A stretch of DNA of 64,000 nucleotides from JAAYED01 sp040772225 (lineage in GTDB: Bacteria; Chloroflexota; Anaerolineae; UBA1429), in the NCBI GenBank assembly GCA_040772225.1, contig JAXGYO010000005.1, positions 23,868 through 87,867 on the forward strand, read 5' to 3'. The position numbers and the translations under genes are program-made. The notes under the pieces were generated by a model that was not told the origin of the DNA, made no database searches, and was given only the letters and a program-made list of their open reading frames with translations. Positions 33,445 to 42,310 of the stretch are shown in pieces. Position 1 is the stretch's first letter. The number at the start of each line of letters is the position of its first letter.

Positions 33445-34518
33445 ATGTCAGCGCACGGTACCGACTTGTTCCCTGCTTTGCATGAGACCCTTGACTGGGC
33501 GCGCAGTCTTACGGCGCCAGGTGTGGACGCACGCCCGCTCCCTCTGGCGGCGCTCGCCGCGCTGCGGGGCGTCGCGCCGCGCACTCTGCGCGCGCACCTC
33601 GCCCGACTGGAGCAGCTCGGCTTGCTGGAGCGGCGCTATGCCGGGCAATGCGGGATCTCGCTCCACATCACGGCCGCCGCAGGCGAGTGCGACGGCCCCG
33701 GGCGGGAGGCTCCGCGGCCTCTCTCCCAGGTGACCCCGGAGCGCAGCGACGGCAGGGTGGATCGCCCGGTTGACGCAGACCGGGCTGGCCGTGCCGTTGA
33801 GGCAGCGAACAGTGACGCAAAGGCTGCGGAGGCAGTGGCGCTGTTGACCGCCGCGGGTGTCTTTCCCCGCGTGGCGGCCGCGCTGGGAGCCAAACCGTGG
33901 ATCACCCCTGAGATTATCGCGGCCTGGATACACGAACTGGGTCGTGTCCGTGAGGTGCGCAACCTGGCGGCTGTGCTGGTCTACCGGCTGCAGGATCCGG
34001 CGCGGTGTCTACCGCCTCCCGGGGCCGGTACTCCCGATGGGCCGGCTTTGGGCCGTGTCCTCGGCGGGCGGGCGGCGCGCGACCATTGCGCGGATAACGA
34101 GCGCGATGGGCCCGGCCCGGCGACGAGCGGGGACGTCGGAGCCGCCAAGGACGTCGGAGCCGCGCAGCCGGTACGACCGGGCGCACGGCTGCGTGTGTTG
34201 CTCTCGCGGGCGGTGCCGGAGGGTGAGCCGTCCAGTGCCGAGGTCGTATCCCCATCGGAGCCACTCGCCGCGTTGTGGGAGCGCGTTCGCCAGGCCATGG
34301 CCGGACGGCTCGGGCCGGACGTGGATCGGGTCTGGCTGGAGCATGCCCGCCCGCTGAGCTGTGCCGACGGCGTGCTGATCCTCGGCATCCCCACGGCGCT
34401 CGGCGCAGAATGGCTCAACCTGGCCGGCGTTCCGCGCTGTTACGAGGCCATCCAGGAGGCGGCGGGCCGGCCGTTGCTGCTGCGATTTGTACCCGCGAGC
34501 GCGCGCGACTGCCTCTGA
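33445..34518 (+). CDS. Replication-initiator-like protein (winged helix + DnaA-N-like domain)
   Basis: 357 residues from ATG 33445; longer in-frame starts would read through the promoter and operator. Near residues 35-75, LAALAALRGVAPRTLRAHLARLEQLGLLERR is a winged-helix DNA-binding unit. The middle is a linker of low similarity. The last ~90 residues (LWERVRQAMAGRLGPDVDRV, then a segment ending EAAGRPLLLRFV) resemble the DnaA N-terminal domain that contacts the replicative helicase. This layout is common in plasmid, ICE or phage replication proteins. No DnaA ATPase domain is present. The SOS-like operator suggests damage-inducible expression. Confidence 0.65.
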   Translation: MSAHGTDLFPALHETLDWARSLTAPGVDARPLPLAALAALRGVAPRTLRAHLARLEQLGLLERRYAGQCGISLHITAAAGECDGPGREAPRPLSQVTPERSDGRVDRPVDADRAGRAVEAANSDAKAAEAVALLTAAGVFPRVAAALGAKPWITPEIIAAWIHELGRVREVRNLAAVLVYRLQDPARCLPPPGAGTPDGPALGRVLGGRAARDHCADNERDGPGPATSGDVGAAKDVGAAQPVRPGARLRVLLSRAVPEGEPSSAEVVSPSEPLAALWERVRQAMAGRLGPDVDRVWLEHARPLSCADGVLILGIPTALGAEWLNLAGVPRCYEAIQEAAGRPLLLRFVPASARDCL

Positions 34519-34641
34519 AAGAGGCGCAACGAACGCGTGTGCTTCTGTTTATCGCAGCGTGAAAGACAAGCCCTTGCGCGCCGCTTCATGCACCATCGGA
34601 CATCGGGCATGGTCGCGCTGCAGGAGTGGTACGCGACTGCC

Positions 34642-36003
34642 CTACACTGTCTCGCGCGTGAGATTCTTCATCCAGTTAAAGCTGTTGATCTTGAACACCG
34701 CGACAAAGCACTTGAGAATCTGGTCGGACTTGAGGCAGGCCCAGACCACCCACGGCGGCGCGCCCAGCCAGGCGGCGAGCATGGCGGACGGTAGTACGAC
34801 GAGAAACACAAAGATGGTATCGTTTTTGAACACAAAGGCTACGTCGCCGCCCGCCTTGACCAGTCCCGCAAGGCATGCCGCCTGATAACAGGTGCCGACC
34901 ATGGTGACCGACAGCACGGTGATGAACTCTCTCGCACGTATCGCGGCTTGAGCGCTGATGCCCCTGTACAGGCTGACGAACGGATAACGCAGCAGGAATA
35001 CCGTGCCGCCTGTGAGCATTCCTACGACCAGGAAGATGATCTGCACAGTCCTGGCGTATTCCTTCATGAGTTCGGTACGACCTGCGCCCACTGTTTTGCC
35101 GGTGATGATGCTGACGGCCGCGGTCATGCCGTTCATCGTCACAAAAGCCAGCGCATTCATCGTGTTGGCCACGCTGACCGCCGTAGTGACGCTCTCGGGA
35201 AAGCGACCGAGGATGGCGGAGCTGGTCATCATGTTGACGCTCCAGACGACATTGCCGCCGACCATCGGCAGCCCGTTGTGGATGAAATCGTGTCGGAGAT
35301 CCGGGTCGCTCGCGAGGAGATCCGAAGGCTGCAGGTTCAGCTTCCTGTCCACTTTCGTCACGTAAAAGATCATGACGCACATCTCTACAAAACGGGAGAT
35401 GACTGTCGCGAGCGCCGCGCCGCGAATGCCCATGGCGGGCAGGCCAAGTTTGCCAAAGATCAGCACATAGTTCAGGCCGATGTTGACAAACAGCGACACC
35501 AGCGCAACCAGCATGCCGATGCGCGCCACCTCAACGCTGCGCATGGCGGCAATGAGCGCCAGCGTGACGCCGACGAACATGTAGGACAGGCAGACGATCC
35601 TCAGGTATGCCGTGCCCGCGGCGACTACAGTGTCGGCACTGGCAAATATGCGGATGAGTTGCTCCGGGAACAGCAGGCAGGCGAGTGTCATGAGTGCACC
35701 AAAGGTCATCGTCAGGTGCAGCCCGATCGCCACGATTCGCCTGATGCTGAGGGTATCCTTCTTGCCCCAGTACTGTGCCGAGAGGACCAGAATGGCGCCC
35801 TCGATGCCGCCCGACACCATCTGCAGAAAGGTCTGCATCTGACTGCCCATGAACACGCCCGACAGCGCCGCATCGCCGAGCGAGCCGATCATCAGGTTAT
35901 CGGCAAAGCTCACCGAGAAGGTCATGAGGTTCTGCAATGTCACCGGAGCGGCGAGGTAAATCAGGGAGCGATAAAAGCTTCTGTCACGGGTGATCCATCG
36001 CAT
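34642..36003 (-). CDS. MATE-family efflux transporter
   Basis: 453 residues with 12 membrane segments in two halves, starting SLIYLAAPVTLQNLMTFSVS and containing NLMIGSLGDAALSG, the usual MATE TM1-TM2 pattern. Later MGIRGAALATVISRFVEMCV matches the family's TM6 region. It exports drugs or metabolites using Na+ or H+. ATG 36003 was chosen over two upstream ATGs because GGAG lies 7 bases before it. Base composition is slightly less GC-rich than its neighbours. Confidence 0.87.
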   Translation of the reverse strand: MRWITRDRSFYRSLIYLAAPVTLQNLMTFSVSFADNLMIGSLGDAALSGVFMGSQMQTFLQMVSGGIEGAILVLSAQYWGKKDTLSIRRIVAIGLHLTMTFGALMTLACLLFPEQLIRIFASADTVVAAGTAYLRIVCLSYMFVGVTLALIAAMRSVEVARIGMLVALVSLFVNIGLNYVLIFGKLGLPAMGIRGAALATVISRFVEMCVMIFYVTKVDRKLNLQPSDLLASDPDLRHDFIHNGLPMVGGNVVWSVNMMTSSAILGRFPESVTTAVSVANTMNALAFVTMNGMTAAVSIITGKTVGAGRTELMKEYARTVQIIFLVVGMLTGGTVFLLRYPFVSLYRGISAQAAIRAREFITVLSVTMVGTCYQAACLAGLVKAGGDVAFVFKNDTIFVFLVVLPSAMLAAWLGAPPWVVWACLKSDQILKCFVAVFKINSFNWMKNLTRETV

Positions 36004-36307
36004 GCTCATCTCCAATGCGCCCATTATTCAGCATCTGCAACCGGGAACAGGTATCGCCAGCGCACGAGAAGGCATCCTTGCCCGCGCGCTCCTGTTGAGC
36101 AGGTATCTATGCCACGTTCGCCTTCCGGAATACCGCACCGATCGGTTTGCAGTCAGGATCAACTGCACCGGGTGGTATCAGCGAATGCCCTCCGTCCGCG
36201 CGTGTGCGGGAACACCCGGACTATACCAGACTCGCGCGTTCTGCACAGCGCGAGAACGCCTCGTCATGCCTGACACCGCTTGAGAAATGGACACAGAAGG
36301 AGAGAGC
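36004..36307. other. Intergenic region without a supported gene
   Basis: About 300 bp upstream of the MATE gene. No RNA gene or convincing frame seen. Confidence 0.4.
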
Positions 36308-36547
36308 ATGCGACATATCACAGGGCATCATATCCAGGATTCGCCGGGATACGAATACAGCATCCGTCCGGCATCCCTCGTCGAGGTGCGCAGGACACGG
36401 TTCCCGTGCTCCCGCCCTATCGCCCTATCGCAGGCTGTTCGATGCTCTGTGGTCTATCGTCTATGGTCCATCGTCCATCGTCCATCCTGTGGGCACGCTT
36501 TTCTCCTCTTGCGCGTGACATTCTATATGTTATGTGATACCATTTGA
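36308..36547 (+). CDS. Possible truncated small protein running into heptamer repeats
   Basis: An ATG 6 bases after AAGGAGAG opens a 79-codon frame beginning MRHITGHHIQDSPGYEYSIR. The first ~30 residues look protein-like, but the rest is read from heptamer repeat DNA (36435-36490) and ends in a hydrophobic stretch. It is most simply the 5' end of a lost gene. I recognise no family. Confidence 0.3.
   Translation: MRHITGHHIQDSPGYEYSIRPASLVEVRRTRFPCSRPIALSQAVRCSVVYRLWSIVHRPSCGHAFLLLRVTFYMLCDTI
36435..36490. repeat. Degenerate heptamer repeat block
   Basis: GTGGTCTATCGTCTATGGTC followed by three GTCCATC words, the same family as at 28190 and 30915. Confidence 0.7.
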
Positions 36548-36640
36548 TTGTGATGGCCTGGATCACGGCATCAGGGACCGTTGGGCCTGGTGGTTGAGCT
36601 GCAGGCGGCGGACCGCAGCGTCGGTCGAGGAGGATCTGGC

Positions 36641-36817
36641 GTGAGCAAGTCGAAGGATGAGGTCAAGGGCACTGCCGAGGACACGAGGGTCGCCGAAGAA
36701 GAGATCGCTGAGAAGGTCAAAAAGCCGAAAAAGGCCAAGAAGGAGAAGAAGGAAATGAAGGACAAGAAGGACAAGAAGGATAATAAGGACAAGAAGGACA
36801 AGAAGGGTAAGAAATAG
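36641..36817 (+). CDS. Lysine-rich mini-protein
   Basis: 58 residues from GTG 36641, 8 bases after GGAGG. An acidic first third (SKSKDEVKGTAEDTRVAEEE) is followed by a strongly basic tail of KDKKDKK-type repeats, almost all encoded by AAG and GAC. Overall Lys makes up roughly half of the tail. Such tails bind nucleic acid or polyphosphate in other proteins, but no family is recognised. It is followed 15 bp later by a second Lys-rich mini-protein with its own ribosome site. Confidence 0.55.
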   Translation: MSKSKDEVKGTAEDTRVAEEEIAEKVKKPKKAKKEKKEMKDKKDKKDNKDKKDKKGKK

Positions 36818-36832
36818 CCGGGAGAGGAACCT

Positions 36833-36916
36833 ATGAGTAAGGGTATGGATAAGGGGAAAGACAAGGCCAAGCGCAAGCCTAAAAAGCCCCGAACCACTCC
36901 GCAGCCTGCAGGCTGA
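36833..36916 (+). CDS. Second lysine-rich mini-protein (27 residues)
   Basis: ATG after GGGAGAGGAACCT; the product starts MSKGMDKGKDKAKRKPKKPR and ends TTPQPAG. Both mini-proteins start with SK and are Lys-rich, so they may be related. A terminator follows at 36951. Unknown function. Confidence 0.45.
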   Translation: MSKGMDKGKDKAKRKPKKPRTTPQPAG

Positions 36917-36950
36917 CGAATGTGAAAGGCTCCTAAGTAATGTACCAGGT

Positions 36951-36990
36951 CAGGAGGCCTCGCAGGATGTGGGGCCTCCTGCGCTTTATT
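36951..36990 (+). terminator. Terminator after the lysine-rich mini-proteins
   Basis: CAGGAGGCC (36951-36959) pairs with GGCCTCCTG (36973-36981), followed by CGCTTTATT. Confidence 0.6.
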
Positions 36991-37036
36991 CCCATCCAAA
37001 CGCCGCAGCGTTGCGCACTCACGGAGGAGAGGTGAC

Positions 37037-37924
37037 ATGGGTGTCATTCGACAGGTGTCAGAGGTTCTGACAGCCGTTCCTACCATCGAGGGAGCAGGGG
37101 TGCATCTGCTCCGGGTATTCGGCGCCGACCAGGGCATGCGCACGGACCCCTTCTTGCAGCTTGATGACTTTAGCTCCAATAGCCCCGCTGACTATCTGCC
37201 GGGCTATCCCTGGCATCCTCACCGGGGCCTGGAGACGATCACCTATGTGCTGGCAGGGAGTGTGACCTATTCTGACAGCCTGGGCAACCGCGGCGTAACT
37301 CCCGCCGGTGAGGTGCAGTGGATGACCGCTGGAAGCGGCGTTGTGCATCAGGAAAGGCCCCGGGGCAACCGCGCGGGGCATCTGGCCGGACTGCAGTTGT
37401 GGAGCAACCTGCCCGCCAGCCTCAAGATGCGCCCTCCGCGCTATATCGAGATCGTCAGCGAAGAGATTCCGACGGTGGATCTGCCGGGAGGGGGCTGCAT
37501 CCTCGTGATCTCGGGCAAGGTGGGCGAGGCTGAGGGACCGGTCCCTGATCTGATGACGACACCGCTGTGCCTGGACGTAACACTCATCCCCGGTGCATCT
37601 CTTGACCTGACCGTGAGCGATGGGCATACCGTGATTGCCTATGTTATGAACGGCAGCCTGCTGCCGGCGCCAGGCCATGGTGAGGTTTCAGCGCACCAGG
37701 CCGTGCTGTTCGAGCGCGCCGGTGACACCCTGTCTGTGGTCGCCGGCGAGGAGGGTGCGCGTCTGTTTGTCATCGGCGGGGAGCCCCTGGGCGAGCCCGT
37801 GGTCCGTCAGGGCCCGATTGTGATGAACACGGCGGAAGAGCTGGACACGGCGCTGCGCGAGCTGCAGGAGGGCACCTTTATCAAGGACTTTGCCGCGGCC
37901 CCCAAGGATGGCGGCATGGACTAG
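37037..37924 (+). CDS. Pirin family protein
   Basis: 295 residues, a normal pirin length, with two cupin domains. The N-terminal cupin has the metal ligands in WHPHRGLETITYVL (two His near residues 58-60) and GSGVVHQERP (His and Glu near 102-104). Bacterial pirins have quercetinase-like dioxygenase activity or regulatory roles. Start ATG after GGAGGAGAGG. Appears monocistronic. Confidence 0.9.
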   Translation: MGVIRQVSEVLTAVPTIEGAGVHLLRVFGADQGMRTDPFLQLDDFSSNSPADYLPGYPWHPHRGLETITYVLAGSVTYSDSLGNRGVTPAGEVQWMTAGSGVVHQERPRGNRAGHLAGLQLWSNLPASLKMRPPRYIEIVSEEIPTVDLPGGGCILVISGKVGEAEGPVPDLMTTPLCLDVTLIPGASLDLTVSDGHTVIAYVMNGSLLPAPGHGEVSAHQAVLFERAGDTLSVVAGEEGARLFVIGGEPLGEPVVRQGPIVMNTAEELDTALRELQEGTFIKDFAAAPKDGGMD

Positions 37925-38073
37925 CCCAAAAAAGAATGATTCTGCCGCTACATTGACGTGTCGCGCGATTATGGTTTTGTGTTTGCAGCATTGGTCCGGC
38001 GTTGCCGGGGCGCAGTGGCCCGTAGCGGTTGTGCGACGGGCGGTGTTTGGTCATAGCGGTGGAGGGAGATACT

Positions 38074-39435
38074 ATGCGACGGGTTCTGATCAACATCGTA
38101 CTGGCGTTCACACTGCTGGCGCTGGCGGCGGTCCCCGCCTTTGCCGCGCCCGATCCCAGTATCGGGATCAACGTCGTCCTTACGGGCGATGTCACCAAAG
38201 AGGCTCTGGCGGAGCTGGGCAAGTTCGGCAAGGTTCAGGATGTGATCTATGCCATCGACGCCCTGACCATGAAGATCAAGAGCAGCCAGTTGCCCGCGAT
38301 CCAGGCGCTGGACTTTGTCTCTGCGGCCAACCCCGATGCCGAGCGCACCGGCGCCCCCATCGACACGGTCTCTGCTGAGGATTTCTCCGATGGTCTGAGC
38401 ACCTGGGACCTGGACGTGATTAATGTCACCAATCCCGGCGCTGGTAGGACGGTCGATTTCGACGGCACAGGCGTCTATGTGGCCGTGCTGGACACGGGCC
38501 TGGTGGACACCTGGCGGCAGTTCTTCCCCGAGGAGCGCATCGCGGTCGAGTACGCCAGGTCCTTTGGCGGCGGCGGCGGAGAGGTGGGCAACGTGTCCGA
38601 GCAGCCGAACAAGTGGGAGCACGACCAGAACTCGCACGGCACCCACGTCACCAGCACCATCCTGGGCTACAGCATGAGCGGCACGCCCGTCAACGGCGTG
38701 GCCCCCATGGCCAAAGTCATCCCGGTCAAGGTCCTGAACCAGAACGGCAGCGGCTGGTCCTCGGTGGTCGCCCGCGGCATCGAGTACATCGGCGAGCTGA
38801 AGGCGGGCCCTCTGGCCGACTATCCCGTGGTGATCAACATGAGCCTCGGCGGCTCGGAGCTTGACGCTGTGGAAAAGGCCGCCATCGACTATGCCATCGC
38901 GCAGGGCGTGATCATCGTCGCCTCGGCGGGCAACAGTGGAATGGCGGGCATGGGCTACCCCGGCGCCTACGAGCCCGTGATCTCGGTCGCGGCCTCGGGC
39001 TGGGTCGGCGAGTGGACTTCTGGCGGTTGGTGGACAGGAGACGTTGCAGACCCAACCGATCCTGACGACATGTACATCACCGCCTTCTCCAGCCGTGAAT
39101 TGGATGGCCAGGATCTCGATGTGGCTGCACCCGGCTCGTGGACCGTGGGCCCCTACAAGATCAATAGCGGCAACCGGCTCTCGTACTACTACCTCGGCGG
39201 CACCTCGATGGCCAGCCCACACGTGGCCGGCATCGTGGCGCTGATGGCGCAGAAGAACCCGGCGCTCACGGCACCCAACGCAGAGGCAATCCTCGAAGGA
39301 TCGGCGCTGTATCTGGCACCCGGCTGTCGTACGGTGAATACGCCGTATGGCTACGCCGCAGAGTACTGCTGGGATGCCGACGCCACGGGCGCGGGCATCG
39401 CGCGGGCGGACGCAGCGCTGGCCGCAACACCCTGA
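38074..39435 (+). CDS. Secreted subtilisin-like serine protease (S8)
   Basis: 453 residues with a signal peptide (MRRVLINIVLAFTLLALAAV, cut near AFAA) and a short I9-like propeptide (about 25-95). Catalytic triad: Asp in VAVLDTGLVD near residue 138, His in NSHGTHVTSTI near 188, Ser in GGTSMASPHVAGIVAL near 379. The oxyanion Asn is in VASAGNSGM near 288. Start ATG after GGAGGGAG. A strong terminator follows, then the first REP array begins at once. Confidence 0.92.
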   Translation: MRRVLINIVLAFTLLALAAVPAFAAPDPSIGINVVLTGDVTKEALAELGKFGKVQDVIYAIDALTMKIKSSQLPAIQALDFVSAANPDAERTGAPIDTVSAEDFSDGLSTWDLDVINVTNPGAGRTVDFDGTGVYVAVLDTGLVDTWRQFFPEERIAVEYARSFGGGGGEVGNVSEQPNKWEHDQNSHGTHVTSTILGYSMSGTPVNGVAPMAKVIPVKVLNQNGSGWSSVVARGIEYIGELKAGPLADYPVVINMSLGGSELDAVEKAAIDYAIAQGVIIVASAGNSGMAGMGYPGAYEPVISVAASGWVGEWTSGGWWTGDVADPTDPDDMYITAFSSRELDGQDLDVAAPGSWTVGPYKINSGNRLSYYYLGGTSMASPHVAGIVALMAQKNPALTAPNAEAILEGSALYLAPGCRTVNTPYGYAAEYCWDADATGAGIARADAALAATP

Positions 39436-39464
39436 CCTTGTGCTGAGCTGAACGGTAACGTTCG

Positions 39465-39500
39465 AAAAGGGCTACTGGCAAGTGCCAGCGGCCCTTTTAG
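39465..39500 (+). terminator. Rho-independent terminator of the subtilase gene
   Basis: AAAAGGGC (39465-39472) pairs with GCCCTTTT (39491-39498), with inner CTGGCA / TGCCAG pairing. Confidence 0.8.
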
Positions 39501-39501
39501 C

Positions 39502-40580
39502 GCTGGGGCGGTCGGCGTCCTCCGTTGGGGTACTCATCGCCGCCGACCCGTCCGGGGGTGCTGCGCATGAGGTCAGCGAGGACGCTGACCTTCCGTACAG
39601 ACTACGGAGCGGTCGGCGTCCTCCGCTGGGGCGGTCGGCGTAAGCGATGTACTCATCGCCGCCGACCCGTCCGGGGTGCTGCAAGAGGTCAGCGGGGACG
39701 GTCAGCGAGGACGTCTGACCGTTTCCATGTACGCATCGCCGCCGACCCGTCCGGGGTGCTGCGCAAGTGGTCAGCGGGGACGCTGACCTTCCATGTACCA
39801 CCCCGCCGACCCGTCCGGGGGTGCTGCGCATGAGGTCAGCGGGGACGCTGACCTTCCATGTACCATCGCCGCCGACCCGTCCGGGGTGCTGCGCAAGAGG
39901 TCAGCGGGGACGCTGACCTTCCATGTACCACCCCGCCGACCCGTCCGGGGGTGCTGCGCAAGTGGTCAGCGGGGACGCTGACCTTCCATGTACCACCCCG
40001 CCGACCCGTCCGGGGGTGCTGCGCATGAGGTCAGCGAGGACGCTGACCATCCATGTACGCATCGCCGCCGACCCGTCCGGGGGTGCTGCGCATGAGGTCA
40101 GCGGGGACGCTGACCTTCCATGTACCACCCCGCCACCCGTGGGGGGTGCGCCAAGGTCAGCGAGGACGCTGACCAATGTACGGCATCGCCGCCGACCCGT
40201 CCGGGGTGCTGCGCAAGAGGTCAGCGAGGACGCTGACCTTCCATGTACGCATCGCCGCCGACCCGTCCGGGGTGCTGCGCAAGAGGTCAGCGAGGACGCT
40301 GACCTTCCATGTACTCATCGCCGCCGACCCGTCCGGGGTGCTGCGCAAGAGGTCAGCGGGACGCTGACCTTCCGTACAGACTATGGAGCGGTCGGCGTCC
40401 TCCGCTGGGGCGGTCGGCATCCTCCGTTGGGGCGGTCGGCGTCCACGCCGACCCATTCCCTGTTGGTCAGCGGGGACGCTGACCATCCATGTACGCATCG
40501 CCGCCGACCCGTCCGGGGTGCTGCGCAAGAGGTCAGCGGGGACGCTGACCTTCCACTTGGCGCGGACGCTGACCTTCCTG
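39502..40580. repeat. REP-like array 1a (left of RAYT 1)
   Basis: Tandem array with a typical spacing of about 58-70 bp. Each unit has a conserved spacer (ATCGCCGCCGACCCGTCCGG, then GGTGCTGCGCAAGAGG) and hairpin A, GGTCAGCG-GGGA-CGCTGACC (GGGA or AGGA loop). I count about 14 copies of hairpin A. A second module, GGGGCGGTCGGCGTCCTCCG, is interspersed; at 40437 it closes into hairpin B, GGTCGGCG-TCCA-CGCCGACC. No unique spacers and no cas genes, so not CRISPR. Long frames crossing it are repeat artefacts. Confidence 0.85.
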
Positions 40581-40656
40581 CCCACGCTGGCGAATGGACT
40601 TGTGCTGCGCTATGATTGCCCGAGTAACGGTGTCGCATGCTCAGGAGGAGCGCCGT

Positions 40657-41259
40657 ATGTCTGAACACAAGGGTTGGTACTGGCCGCGGCACCTGCCGCA
40701 CCGCGACGAACCCGGACTGGTGCAGGCCATCACCTTTCGTCTGCATGACAGCCTGCCGCAGAGCTGGCTACGCCAGCAGGCCTATCTCCAGGGAAATCCG
40801 GACGACGATCCCGCGCTTGAGCAGCGGTTGCTGGATCAGGGGCTGGGCGCGTGTACGCTGGGAGATCCCCGGGCCGCCGAGATCGTGGAGCAGTGCCTGT
40901 TGTACGGCGATGGGACGCGCTACGTGCTCCTGGCGTGGGTCGTGATGCCGAACCATGTGCACGTGCTGATCGCGACGGTCGAAGGGTGGCCGCTGTCACG
41001 CGTGATTGGCGGCTGGAAAAGCTTCTCCGCCAGGCGCATCAACGCGGCCCTCGCACGTACTGGCCCGTTGTGGGGTCGCGAGTACCATGACCGGTATGTG
41101 AGGGATGAGGTGCACCTGGGCAAGGCGGTGTACTATGTGCACAACAATCCCGTCGCTGCCGGGCTCGTCGACCGCCCGGAGGACTGGCCCTACAGCAGCG
41201 CGCGCAGAGTCGATGACGTTTACACCCCGTTTCATATGCCTTGTGCGTCCAGGCCTTGA
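40657..41259 (+). CDS. REP-associated tyrosine transposase (RAYT 1, Y1/IS200-like)
   Basis: 200 residues from ATG 40657 behind AGGAGGAG. HUH-type Y1 transposase: VQAITFRLHDSLPQSW near residue 22, metal/HUH motif MPNHVHVLI near 100, catalytic-Tyr region WGREYHDRYVRDEVHLG near 145, and YYVHNNPVAAGLVDRPEDWP typical of RAYTs. RAYTs nick REP hairpins as single strands and are thought to spread or maintain them. The gene lies in the gap between two halves of one REP array and is intact. Confidence 0.9.
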   Translation: MSEHKGWYWPRHLPHRDEPGLVQAITFRLHDSLPQSWLRQQAYLQGNPDDDPALEQRLLDQGLGACTLGDPRAAEIVEQCLLYGDGTRYVLLAWVVMPNHVHVLIATVEGWPLSRVIGGWKSFSARRINAALARTGPLWGREYHDRYVRDEVHLGKAVYYVHNNPVAAGLVDRPEDWPYSSARRVDDVYTPFHMPCASRP

Positions 41260-41324
41260 GCCAACGTCAGCACTCCCTGCTTGCCGGTCAAGTGCACCGT
41301 GCGGTCCCTGCGGCCCGATAGGCG

Positions 41325-42303
41325 CTCATCCGTTGGGGCGGCCGGCGTCTTCCGTTGGGGCGGTCGGCGTAAGCGATGTACGCATCGCCGCCGACCCGTC
41401 CGGGGTGCTGCGCATGAGGTCAGCGGGGACGCTGACCTTCCATACAGACCACGGAGCGGTCAGCATCCTCCGTTGGGGCGGTCGGCGTCTTCCGTGGTCA
41501 GCGGGGACGCTGACCTTCCATGTACCATCGCCGCCGACCCCGGGTGCTGCGCATGTTGGTCAGCGGGGACGCTGACCTTCCATGTACCCATCGCCGCCGA
41601 CCCGTCCGGGGTGCTGCGCAAGAGGTCAGCGGGGACGCTGACCTTCCATGTACCATCGCCGCCGACCCGTCCGGGGTGCTGCGCAAGAGGTCAGCGGGGA
41701 CGCTGACCTTCCATACAGACCACGGAGCGGTCGGCATCCTCCGTTGGGGCGGTCGGCGTCTTCCGTTGGGGCGGTCGGCGTCCACGCCGACCCATTCCCT
41801 GTTGGTCAGCGGGGACGCTGACCTTCCATGTACCATCGCCGCCGACCCGTCCGGGGTGCTGCGCAAGAGGTCAGCGAGGACGCTGACCTTCCATGTACCA
41901 CCCCGCCAACCCGCCCAAGCGGTGAGCAAGAGGTCAGCGAGGACGCTGACCTTCCATACAGACCACGGAGCGGTCGGCATCCTCCGTTGGGGCGGTCGGC
42001 ATCCTCTGTTGGGGCGGTCGGCGTCCACGCCGACCCATTCCCTGTTGGTCAGCGGGGACGCTGACCTTCCAAATACCCATCGCCGCCGACCCGTCCGGGG
42101 GTGCTGCGCAAGAGGTCAGCGGGGACGCTGACCTTCCATGTACGCTGACCTTCCAAACGCTGACCTTCCATGTACCATCGCCGCCGACCCGTCCGGGGTG
42201 CTGCGCAAGAGGTCAGCGGGGACGCTGACCTTCCATGTACGCATCGCCGCCGACCCGTCCGGGGTGCTGCGCAAGAGGTCAGCGGGGACGCTGACCTTCC
42301 AGC
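41325..42303. repeat. REP-like array 1b (right of RAYT 1)
   Basis: Same units as 1a: about 12 copies of hairpin A, with hairpin B complete near 41775 and 42017. Several longer composites (hairpin A, then the ACAGACCACGGAGCGGTCGG module, two GGGGCGGTCGGCGTC modules and hairpin B) recur, so parts have been duplicated as larger blocks. The array ends 8 bp before the stop codon of the hybrid kinase gene on the minus strand. Confidence 0.85.
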
Positions 42304-42310
42304 TACGTAT

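Noticed and set aside
34948..36273. 441-codon plus-strand frame opposite the MATE gene
   Set aside because: His/Asp/Arg-rich shadow of a typical 12-helix transporter.
39502..42303. CRISPR array
   Set aside because: Regular repeats are present, but the intervening DNA is also repeated rather than unique, the hairpins occur at variable spacing, and there are no cas genes.
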